Source: JAKAAZ01 sp963817855 (GTDB taxonomy: Bacteria; Acidobacteriota; Terriglobia; Terriglobales; Acidobacteriaceae). From it: 64,000 nt of DNA. Within the stretch, counting starts at the first letter, position 1. Each line of letters opens with the position of its first letter. This document shows positions 35,405 through 44,126 of this stretch, one piece after another. The notes beneath the pieces are model-generated. The model was not told the DNA's origin. It did no database searches and saw only the letters and a program-made list of their open reading frames with translations. The translations under genes and the position numbers were made by a program. Where the stretch lies: assembly GCA_963817855.1 (NCBI GenBank), contig CAWFQA010000002.1, positions 124,001 through 188,000 of the forward strand, read 5' to 3'.

Positions 35405-37160
35405 CTAGACCACTTCGCGCACTTTATCTTCAAGGATTGTCTTAATGATCTTGGTGCGGTTTTTGTCGCCCCTCAACAATGCTTCTGCGAAATTGCGCGC
35501 CTGCTTTGTGGTGATGTTCCCTGGAAGCGGCGGCTCGTTGGGATCCACAACGCATTGCACAAGGGCCGGTCCCTTATCCTGCAGCGCCCGCCGCAAGACG
35601 GTCTCCGCCTGGTCCGGTTGCTCAAGCGTGTAGCCCGCTACTCCGCATGCCTCTGCCACCTTGGCAAAGTCGATCGGTTGCAGATCGACGCCAAACTCAG
35701 GATTCGCATCCTGTACCATTTGTTCCCACTTGATCTGGCCCAGCACATTATTTTTGATGACGATGACCTTCACGTTCAGCTTGTATTTCGCGAGCGTCGC
35801 CAGCTCGCCCATCAACATGGTCAATCCGCCGTCTCCCACCACACAGACGACCTGACGGCCCGGATATGCGACCGCCGCGCCGATGCTGTATGGCAAGCCG
35901 TTCGCCATGGTCGCCAGGGAGCCGGACAAAGAGAACTTCATGTCTCCACGCATCTCGATATATCGCGCCGCCCACGTGGCAATCGTGCCACTGTCGGAGG
36001 AGACGATGGCATCATCATTCAGCAGCCGGTTCAGTGTATAGGTCACCACTTGTGGCTTCATCGGCATATCCATGCGAGTGCCGCGCTTCTCCATCACTTC
36101 ATTCCAGCTCTTCATGCGGTCTTGATAATCTTCGAGGAATCCGCGCTTCTTCTTTCTTTTCAACAATGGGAACAGCGCCGCCAGCGTGGCTTTGGCATCG
36201 CCCGCCAACTCCGCATCCACTGGATGCCGCAACCCGATGCGCGCGGGATCAATGTCAATCTGCACGCACTTGGCGTTGCCCGGTTTGGGGAGAAATTCCA
36301 TGTACGGAAAACTTGTGCCGACCATGAACAGCGTGTCGCATTCTTCCATCGCTTCCTGAGACGGTGCTGTGCCCAACAATCCCATGCCGCCAATGGCCAG
36401 GGGATGACGATCCGGGATAACCGCCTTGCCCAGCAGCGCCTTCACTACAGGTGCGCCGAGCGTTTCCGCTACTTGAATCACTTCTTCACGCGCGCCCAAA
36501 GCTCCAGCACCGACCAACATGACCACTCGACTGCCATCGTTCAGAATGGCGGCCGCCTGCTCGAGAGAAGTATGCGATTGGAGTGGGATAAGACGGCTTG
36601 AATCGGTTCTCGCTATGATTCGCTATGTTCGCGTCGGAACGTTTCTGGTCGGATGCCGGCCATTCCTGAATGTCTTTTGGAATGGTGATGTGTGCCACTC
36701 CTCGACGCGCGAAAGCGGTGCGAATCGCCTCGTCCACCACCGGCTTCACGTGCGCCGGCCCCATGATGCGCTCGTTGTACACCGACACATCCATGAACAG
36801 CTTATCCAGATCGACATCCTGCTGATAGTGCGTGCCAATCAGGTCGTGAAAGGTGTGACCGGTAATGGCCAGCACCGGATGACCATCGCACTTGGCGTCA
36901 TAAAGTCCGTTCAGCAGATGAATCCCGCCGGGCCCCGACGTGGCCAGACAGACACCCAGCCTTCCGCTGTACTTTGCGTAGCCAAGAGCTGCGAATGCCG
37001 CCGCTTCTTCATGCCGCACCTGAATGAATTTCAATTTCTCCTGGTGGGTTCGCAACCCTTCAAACAAACCATCGACGCCATCGCCCGGAAAGCCAAAGAT
37101 TGTATCCACGCCCCAGGCAATCAGGCGCTCAAAAAGGACATCTGCAACTTGCTGGCTCAT
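35405..37160 (-). pseudogene. Thiamine-pyrophosphate enzyme (pyruvate oxidase/acetolactate synthase-like), frameshifted
   Basis: The N-terminal part (ATG 37160, preceded by GAGGAAG) carries IFGFPGDGVDGLFE and the catalytic TPP glutamate in QVRHEEAAAFAA. The C-terminal part has the TPP/Mg motif GDGGLTMLMGEL followed by VIVIKNN. The frame breaks near 36600-36620: the first frame becomes unlike the family after the KRSDANI region, and the frame one base on continues with SLEQAAAILNDGSRVVMLVGAGALG. Removing one base gives 584 residues, the usual size. Context among sugar dehydrogenases suggests decarboxylation of a 2-oxo acid. Whether it is pyruvate oxidase, acetolactate synthase or another carboligase is not decided. 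Confidence 0.82.
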
Positions 37161-37315
37161 GGAATCACTTCCTCTTCGGTTTCGCAGTTGGGCGACGGAA
37201 ACTTGTTCGCATCGCGGAAGGTCGGAAAGAGATGGACGGAAACAGCCGCGCGGGACGCTGTCAAAACACACATCGAACAACACCTTGCCACACTCTGTTA
37301 GAGGACAGTTTCAAG
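37161..37315 (+). promoter_or_regulatory. Divergent intergenic region (TPP-enzyme operon / enolase-superfamily gene)
   Basis: 155 bases between the oppositely oriented starts at 37160 and 37316. It should hold promoters in both directions for the ten-gene minus-strand run and for the plus-strand gene. I found no confident -35/-10 pair or operator palindrome. GAGGAC lies 10 bases before the plus-strand ATG. Confidence 0.35.
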
Positions 37316-38482
37316 ATGCGGGATGTATCAGCACGCATCCTCAGAGAAAATCTGCTTCGACACAACTCCATGCACGCGCAGCGAATCCCTTCTACGGTGG
37401 AGTCGATTTCGAGTAGTTCGGTTCGCGTGTATACCATTCCCACCGATGCACCGGAGGCGGACGGCACCATCTCCTGGGACTCAACCACGATGGTGCTGGT
37501 TGAGCTTGCTGCTGGCGACGTGCGGGGCATGGGGTACACCTACGCCGACACGGCCACGGCAAAGATCGCGCAACACTTGCTCAAGACGATCGTCGATTCT
37601 GCTGACCCCTTCCAGCATTCGGCACTATGGATGCAGATGCAACGATCGGTGCGCAATCTTGGCAACAGGGGAATCGCGGCCATGGCTATCTCCGCTATCG
37701 ACAATGCATTGTGGGACCTGCGCGCCAAACTGATGCATGTCTCTCTGGTTCAACTTCTCGGTGCCGCGCGAGAATCGATTGCAGTGTACGGCAGTGGAGG
37801 ATTCACCTCCTACAACGATCGCCAATTGGAGTCGCAACTTGGCGGATGGGCAGAACAAGGTTTTCCTTTCGTCAAGATGAAAGTCGGTACCCATCCTGAT
37901 GACGATCCGCGGCGGGTGCAGGTCGCGCGCAGCGTCATTGGAGACAAGGTGCAACTATTCGTCGACGCCAATGGCGCATACACAGCAAAACAAGCCATCC
38001 ATCTTTCGGAGATATTTCACTCCTCCAACGTGACCTGGTTTGAGGAGCCCGTCAGTTCCGACGATCTGGCCGGTCTTCATTTCGTTCGCAATCATGTCCC
38101 GGCGCCCATGGAAATCGCGGCAGGAGAATACGGCTAGACCGCCCCGTACTTTGAAAACATGTCGGCGGCGCAAAGCGTAGACGTGCTGCAAGCCGATGCC
38201 ACGCGTGCTCAGGGCATCACAGGATTTCTGGCTGCGGCCGCGGTCTGCGACGCGCACCAGATCGCGCTCTCCGCACATTGTGCCCCCAGTATCCATATGC
38301 ACCCCTGTTGCGCCGCACCCCGGGCACGTCATTTGGAGTTTTTCCACGATCACGCCCGCATTGAACGGATGTTCTTCGATGGCTTCTGCGAACCGCGCCA
38401 GGGGCACATGTTTCCCGACTGGTCTCGTCCGGGGCTGGGCCTGGAGTTAAAGGAAAAAGACGCCGAGAAGTTCCTCGTCTGA
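37316..38482 (+). pseudogene. Mandelate racemase/muconate lactonising (enolase) superfamily, amber-interrupted
   Basis: 388 codons. The N-terminal capping domain contains GTISWDSTTMVLVEL. The barrel has the K-x-K pair in FVKMKVG, metal ligands in LFVDANGAY and FEEPVSS, and E of IAAGEYG. In the same frame, a TAG at 38135-38137 falls exactly where a Tyr or Trp usually follows GEYG. Beyond it the frame continues without a break (DVLQADATR, and the catalytic His in LSAHCAPSIH) to TGA at 38480-38482. All other catalytic residues are present, so the defect is a single codon. Likely a sugar-acid dehydratase or racemase; it fits the neighbouring sugar dehydrogenases. Confidence 0.78.
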
Positions 38483-38584
38483 CAGGTATTCTGATTTCGC
38501 GCCGGGTGCCATAGGTTTTCGCGGGCGCCATTCCATCGGACAAGTCACTCCGTGCAAAGAAATTCGATTCAGGAGGAACGCTGA

Positions 38585-39352
38585 ATGAAACTGCAGGGCA
38601 AGGTTGCCATCGTTACCGGCGCAGCCACAGGCATCGGCAAAGCCATAGCCACTGGAATGGCTGCGGAAGGGGCCGCGGTCACCATCGACTACATCGGTTC
38701 GGCTGACCTGGCCAATGCTGTCGTCAGCACCATTCGCAGCAAAGGCAGCAACGCGATGGCTTGCGAGGCCGACGTTTCCAATCCCGATCAAGTGAATGCG
38801 TTAGTGGCGCAAACCATCAAGACGATGGGTCGGCTTGATATTTTTGTGAATAACGCCGGCATGGAATCGAAACATCCATTCACGGATTATCCATTCGAGT
38901 TGTGGCAGAAGGTGCTTGCGGTGGATTTGACTGGGCCGTTCCTGTGCGCGCAGGCAGCGGCAAAGGCGATGATCCAGCAAGGCAACGGCGGCCGCATCAT
39001 CAATATTTCTTCCGTTCATGAGGATTTGCCGATGCCGACTAACGCGCCTTACTGCGCGGCCAAGGGTGGTCTTCGCATGTTGATGCGAACCATCGCCGTG
39101 GAGCTGGCTCAGTACAAAATCACCGTCAACAACATTGCGCCAGGCGCCATCTACACCCCAATCGATGCGGATGTGGAAGCCAACAAGAAGATCGAGTCCA
39201 TCTTGATGGCGGAGATACCGCTGGGACGCTGGGGTAAACCGGAAGAGGTTGCAGACCTGGCCATTTTCCTCGCGTCTGAGGCTGCCGGTTACTGCACTGG
39301 CAGCACCTTCTTCATCGACGGCGGCATGCTGCGCCAGTCCGGCAACCTCTAG
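38585..39352 (+). CDS. SDR family oxidoreductase (glucose 1-dehydrogenase-like)
   Basis: A 255-residue classical SDR. VTGAATGIGKAIA (NAD(P) binding), NNAGME, the serine in ISSVHE, Y-x-x-x-K as YCAAK, and the C-terminal TGSTFFIDGGML are all present. These residues and the length match the glucose 1-dehydrogenase branch. AGGAGGAA lies 7 bases before the ATG. It follows the enolase-superfamily gene by 102 bases. It would oxidise a sugar at C1 and so feed lactone or aldonate to sugar-acid enzymes. Confidence 0.88.
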   Translation: MKLQGKVAIVTGAATGIGKAIATGMAAEGAAVTIDYIGSADLANAVVSTIRSKGSNAMACEADVSNPDQVNALVAQTIKTMGRLDIFVNNAGMESKHPFTDYPFELWQKVLAVDLTGPFLCAQAAAKAMIQQGNGGRIINISSVHEDLPMPTNAPYCAAKGGLRMLMRTIAVELAQYKITVNNIAPGAIYTPIDADVEANKKIESILMAEIPLGRWGKPEEVADLAIFLASEAAGYCTGSTFFIDGGMLRQSGNL

Positions 39353-39370
39353 TGAAGTGATTCTCCCGGC

Positions 39371-41546
39371 CTATACCTTGATCGGCGAACGCAGCTCCGG
39401 CGAAGCTCCATCCACCAGATGAATCGACGGATTGTTTCGCAGAATGTCCATCACCGCCGTCACCATGCGATCGTCCATGCCAGACGCCTGCCGCAGTGGA
39501 ACCGGATAGCTGACCACCACCTCTAGGCCGGTCGCAACCAATCGCAGGCGCGCATAGGGCTTGGGTGCGTCGACATGCATACCCATCGACTGTTCCAGCC
39601 CGGCATGCTGCCGTTCCAGAATGGGCTTATATTCCGCATACAACGTGTTGACGCTTGCCAGCAATTCTTTTTCCGCAAGTGCCACGTCGCTGTCGGCGCG
39701 CATGGGAAATCCAATCTCCCGCCACATGTATTCCGTGCCAGGAAATTGTTTAAACAAAGGACTGGTCTGAAACAGCACAGAATTGGGAAACACGACAATG
39801 CGGCCGGTAGCTTTCAACTCAATGCCACTTCCTGCTAATTCCATCAGGTAAAAACGCACCAGGCCGATGTCGACCACATCTCCGGTTACGCTGTTGGCAC
39901 CGTTGTAAACCACCGTCACTCGATCGCCGACGCGAACCCCATATCGTCCCACCAGGAAGAAATATGCAGCCACCGATAAAATGACAGTCTGCAAAGCCAC
40001 CGCGACGCCGGCAGTGATCAAACCTGCATAGGTGGCGAGTGAGCTGAAGTCGCTGACAAATCCCAGCAGGACGATAACGAACATGCAGAAGCCGGTAATA
40101 ACCCTGCGCAGCACCAAAAATTGCCGTCTGCGGCGAGCATCGTGGATATAGCGGAAGGTAGCGCGCCGCCACAATTCAGAAAACAGCCATATCAGCCCCA
40201 GCGCGATCAGCAAGCTTGCCACTCGCAGCAACACAGACCGCAGAATCTGGCCGTACTCGTGGCTCACAGAGTCCCGTAACTGTTTCAAATTCGCCTGGCT
40301 CTGATCCAGCAGAATCAATTCCTGACTCAGAGGGATCGTCGCGTCAGAAATCTGCTTAAAATGCCGCACCAGCTGGGTCGTCGCGCGCTGGCGCTGTGCG
40401 GCAGTCTCCTGTGGCGCAGTTGCGTTGGCGACCGCTGGAGGCGGATTCTTTGAAGCCGCCGAACCGGACGCCGTATGATTCGCACCGGGATTTGCGTTTT
40501 GACCGTCGCCATCTGTCGGCGCAGAATTCGTCCCGGACGGAGCATTGCTTTCGAGTTCGAATTGACCCTGCTGCAAGGTGGATCGCAACGCTGCCAGCAG
40601 TGGTGCGCGCAAATGCACGGTGATCCGCCTGCAACCGCGTAGTCTCATCCTTTAGCTGATCCAGGGAGCGCAGACTGCTCACCAGATGGATGATCTGCCC
40701 CATCTGCCCGATGAGTCCTTCGCTGCGCGCACCTGCGAAAGAGGGAAATTGGACTTGCGACGGTGTAGCAGAATTTTTTGCGGTAGATTTTTGCGTCGTC
40801 GATCCCGCGGGAATGGCAGCGGCAGGAATCGTCCGCTGCAATCCGCGAAGTTTTGTGGTGAGCTCCGTCGCAACTCCGTTGGCCGCGTCGGTCGCATTCG
40901 CGAACGAGGTTAACTGTTGCAAATTGCTTTGTAGCGCCTGTGCCAAGGCAATTTGGCCCTGCAGCGCGTCTCGCTGCGATTGCAGCGCGGGACGCTGCTT
41001 GGCGCGCGCCGTTGGAATCTGCTTGTTGACAGTGTCCAATTGCGCTTCCAAAGCCTTCAGTTTTTGATCGACATTTTGCTGCGCCTTCAGAAGATTGTGG
41101 GCACCGAACGAGCCCGGGGCATTCCCCTGTGGCGGCAACGACCTATTCGACGAGTCCGCAAGCATTGCGGCCTGCGCCAGTGCAGACTGAAACTCCAGGT
41201 TCGTGACTTTGCGAGCGATGTCCTGGCCGTTCTCGACAAATAGTTCATCTCCCGGCACAACCGCATACGCATTCGCGCTACCCCACTGGTGGAACCACTC
41301 CAACACGCGGTTGACGTGATTCAGCACATCGACTTCGCTATTCGGCGCAATGGCGGAGGAGGTAGCCTGGATCGGTGCGGTTGCGGAAGAGGCGGCGGGG
41401 ACCGGCCCAGTAGAACTCGAATCAGTAGCTTTCGGCGCGGTTACTGGCGGTGCCGCACTTTGACCGTCGGCCGCAATCCACCCCAGCAGGGCAAATACGC
41501 CGAAGGACAGAACAAGCGCACGGAATCGTTTGGGTAGAACCCGCAT
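39371..41546 (-). pseudogene. MscS-type mechanosensitive channel with periplasmic coiled-coil domain, frameshifted
   Basis: The N-terminal part (from ATG 41546) has a signal peptide, an Ala/Ser-rich spacer, and a coiled-coil-like region (about residues 120-300, Leu/Gln-rich). The C-terminal part has three helices; the pore helix reads AGLITAGVAVALQTVILS and is followed by the MscS beta domain (GDRVTVVYNG...GDVVDIGL). The break lies at 40624-40627: one frame ends its good sequence at DETTRLQA, and the frame one base on resumes ITVHLRAPLLA. Removing one base yields 724 residues. The channel would release solutes on osmotic downshock. Confidence 0.8.
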
Positions 41547-41644
41547 ATACTCTCCGAAAACATTTGAAGTTAATATCGATTATGACGCGCGACGAGTATC
41601 GGCAGGCAAGTTTATGGCGGAGAATCACTGATCGCCATTGAGGA

Positions 41645-42634
41645 TCATTTTTCACGAGAGACAACGAAGTCGGGCACCCACAATAACGCCCGTTTGAACT
41701 CCGAATCCGGCAATCCGGAGAGATTGCCGCGCGCTGCCTCGGCGTGTGCGTCCGCTACTTGTATAGCGTAATCGAGCGAGCCGTTGCGCTGCAAGATGGC
41801 AAGAATGCGCTCGTGTCGAACACGCTCAAACCCCTGATCTTGAATCACCGCCAGAATATCGGCGCGCTCTTCCGGCGTGCCATGCTCAAGGGCATGCACC
41901 ACAGCCAGGGTCGCTTTGCCTTCGCGCAGATCGCTGGCTGTCGGTTTGCCCAGCACCGCTTCACTCGCCGTTAGATCCAGAACGTCGTCCACAATTTGAA
42001 AGGCCAGACCCACGTTGCGCCCGTACTCTCCCAACGCTTCCTCTATGGCATGGGAAGCATCCGCAAGCACGCAACCCAGTTGCATGGATACGCGAAACAG
42101 GCAGGCTGTCTTGCGATAAATCAGCTCAAAATAATCATGCTCTGTGGGCGCGCTGCCGAGACTCTCCATCTGCAGCAGTTCGCCTTCAACCATTTGCTGC
42201 GTCAGGCCAATCAGCAAATCAAGAATTCGAAAATTGCGTTCCTCCAGCGCTACGCGGAAGGCCTGCATATACAGCCAGTCGCCAGCCAGCACACATTTGG
42301 AGTTGCCCCATTGCGTATTCGCGGAGGGACGACCGCGGCGAATATCGGCCACGTCGATAATGTCGTCATGCACCAGGGTGGCGGTGTGAATCATCTCGAT
42401 CACTGCGCCCAGGCGGATGCTGCTGTTGCCGTTGTAATCCAGCGCTTTTGCCGCCAGCAGCAACAGTGCCGGTCGAATCCGCTTGCCGCCGCCTTCGCGC
42501 AAATATCCGGCAATTTCCGTGATGGAATCGACCTCCGACGCGGAGAGGCGTTCGAATTCCTGCTCCACCGCGACCAGTTCGTCGCGCAGCAGATCGAACA
42601 CTTCTTTCGCCGTCGTAATGGCCGTTGTGCTCAA
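41645..42634 (-). CDS. Trans-polyprenyl diphosphate synthase
   Basis: 329 residues. The first Asp-rich motif is D90-D-I-I-D94 within TLVHDDIIDVAD, and the second is IVDDVLDL. GGGKRIRPALLLL is the conserved substrate lysine/arginine segment. The length and the small residues before the first motif fit a long-chain (octa- to deca-prenyl) synthase that makes the quinone side chain rather than FPP synthase; chain length is not certain. It lies between yajQ (84 bases) and the mscS-type gene (98 bases) on the same strand. Confidence 0.9.
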   Translation of the reverse strand: MSTTAITTAKEVFDLLRDELVAVEQEFERLSASEVDSITEIAGYLREGGGKRIRPALLLLAAKALDYNGNSSIRLGAVIEMIHTATLVHDDIIDVADIRRGRPSANTQWGNSKCVLAGDWLYMQAFRVALEERNFRILDLLIGLTQQMVEGELLQMESLGSAPTEHDYFELIYRKTACLFRVSMQLGCVLADASHAIEEALGEYGRNVGLAFQIVDDVLDLTASEAVLGKPTASDLREGKATLAVVHALEHGTPEERADILAVIQDQGFERVRHERILAILQRNGSLDYAIQVADAHAEAARGNLSGLPDSEFKRALLWVPDFVVSREK

Positions 42635-42718
42635 ATGCTTTCCATCCTCGCTCGCCTGCTCCCGCCCAGACTCGCCGACACCCTTGACGATAAGGATGCA
42701 GCCGCGGGCTTCATCGGA

Positions 42719-43219
42719 CTAATTGGAACGATAATTCGTGAACTGCAGGTCAATCCCAAAGTCATGTTTCTTCAACATTGCAATCATATCCTGCAGGGTG
42801 TCCCGGTCCTTGCTGCTGACCCTTACGGTGTCGGATTGGATCGTCGCCTGCGCTTTGCTTTTTGATTCCTTAATCAACTTGACGATCTCCTTCGCCTTCT
42901 CGATCGCAATCCCCTGCTGCAGGGTTATCTTCTGGCGAACACTGGAATTGGCAGCCGGCTCGATCTTGCCGTACGTCAACGCCTTTAGCGACACTCCGCG
43001 CTTGGCCAGCTTTTGCTGCAAGATTTCTGTGACTGCTTTCAGCTTGTATTCATCGCTAGACGCCAGCTGGATTGCTTCCTCCCCCTCCAGCTTGATTTCA
43101 GAATGCGTATCCTTCAGATCGAAGCGCGTCCGAATCTCCTTGGAGGCCTGGTCCACGGCATTCAATACCTCTTGCGCATCCACTTTGCTGACAATATCGA
43201 ACGAATTCTCTGTAGCCAT
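42719..43219 (-). CDS. yajQ: YajQ family nucleotide-binding protein
   Basis: 166 residues, the usual family length. The N-terminus (SFDIVSKVDAQEV, with RFDLKDT following) and the C-terminal DTVRVSSKDRDTLQ with DFGIDLQFTNYR are diagnostic of the YajQ/UPF0234 family. Family members bind cyclic di-GMP in some bacteria and act with transcription or translation factors. It sits 21 bases after tatD on the same strand, inside a housekeeping run. Confidence 0.93.
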   Translation of the reverse strand: MATENSFDIVSKVDAQEVLNAVDQASKEIRTRFDLKDTHSEIKLEGEEAIQLASSDEYKLKAVTEILQQKLAKRGVSLKALTYGKIEPAANSSVRQKITLQQGIAIEKAKEIVKLIKESKSKAQATIQSDTVRVSSKDRDTLQDMIAMLKKHDFGIDLQFTNYRSN

Positions 43220-43240
43220 ACTCGTCTATCCTTGCTGATT

Positions 43241-44113
43241 TCAATTCTCTACTTGATGCCTAATGTCTGTCCCGGTCTCGTTGGCCGGTCCGCTAGTTGT
43301 TCGCGACAGACGAAAAAACCGATAGAAGTTTTCTGTCGTCGTCAAAGCCATGGTCTCATAGTCGGAGCCGCGAACTTCTGCCAGTTGCTCTGCCACTTGC
43401 TGCACCATAGCCGGCTCATTGCGTTTGCCGCGATGCGGCACTGGCGCCAGAAAGGGCGCGTCCGTCTCGATCAACATGCGGTCTGTGGGTAATTTCGCCG
43501 CCACATCGCGGATAGGTTGAGCCTTGGGAAAGGTGATGTTCCCGGCGAAGGAAACGAGAAAGTTCATCTCCATCGCCAGCTTTGCATGCTCATACTCCCC
43601 TGCAAAACAGTGGAGCACCCCGCCCAACCCAGTCGCGCGCCAATGTTCGTCGAGAAGCGCCAAAGCATCGTCCCAGGCGTTGGTACTGTCCGCCGAAGCG
43701 CGGCAGTGAATCAGAATTGGCAATTTGTGCGCCGCGGCAATCTTCATCTGATCAACAAAAACGCGCTGTTGCACCTCGCGCGGAGAATGGTCGTAGAAAT
43801 AGTCCAGGCCAATTTCACCCACCGCCACTACTTCCGGCTCGGCCGCCAAAGTATCCAGCTTATTCAGGGCGTTCTCATCCGCCAGATTCGCCTCATGCGG
43901 ATGAATTCCGGCGCTAACAACAATCCGCGGCATATGCGTCCTGGATCGATACTCCCGGCTCAGATCGAGCGCGGCGTGCATGGTGTCCGGACCCTCGCCG
44001 ATCCCGACCGCCAGAATGGCTTCCACGCCGGCCTCGTACGCACGTACCAGCATCGCTTCACGGTCCTCTGCATAGCGGTCACTGTCCAAATGTGCGTGCG
44101 AGTCGACCAGCAT
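43241..44113 (-). CDS. TatD family metal-dependent hydrolase
   Basis: 290 residues. The TIM-barrel metal ligands are present: DSHAHLD at the N-terminus, AVGEIGLDYFYD with the bridging Glu, PILIHCRAS, LHCFAG, and ETDAPFLAP. TatD enzymes are 3'-5' DNases/RNases with roles in DNA repair and tRNA quality control. The C-terminal 15 residues extend slightly past the core. It starts 13 bases after metG, a very common bacterial neighbour pair. Confidence 0.92.
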   Translation of the reverse strand: MLVDSHAHLDSDRYAEDREAMLVRAYEAGVEAILAVGIGEGPDTMHAALDLSREYRSRTHMPRIVVSAGIHPHEANLADENALNKLDTLAAEPEVVAVGEIGLDYFYDHSPREVQQRVFVDQMKIAAAHKLPILIHCRASADSTNAWDDALALLDEHWRATGLGGVLHCFAGEYEHAKLAMEMNFLVSFAGNITFPKAQPIRDVAAKLPTDRMLIETDAPFLAPVPHRGKRNEPAMVQQVAEQLAEVRGSDYETMALTTTENFYRFFRLSRTTSGPANETGTDIRHQVEN

Positions 44114-44126
44114 GGAAGAACTTTCC

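Noticed and set aside
37100..37315. Upstream extension of the enolase-superfamily gene
   Set aside because: The extra residues lie antisense to the start of the TPP-enzyme gene and lack similarity to the family; ATG 37316 with GAGGAC upstream is a better start.
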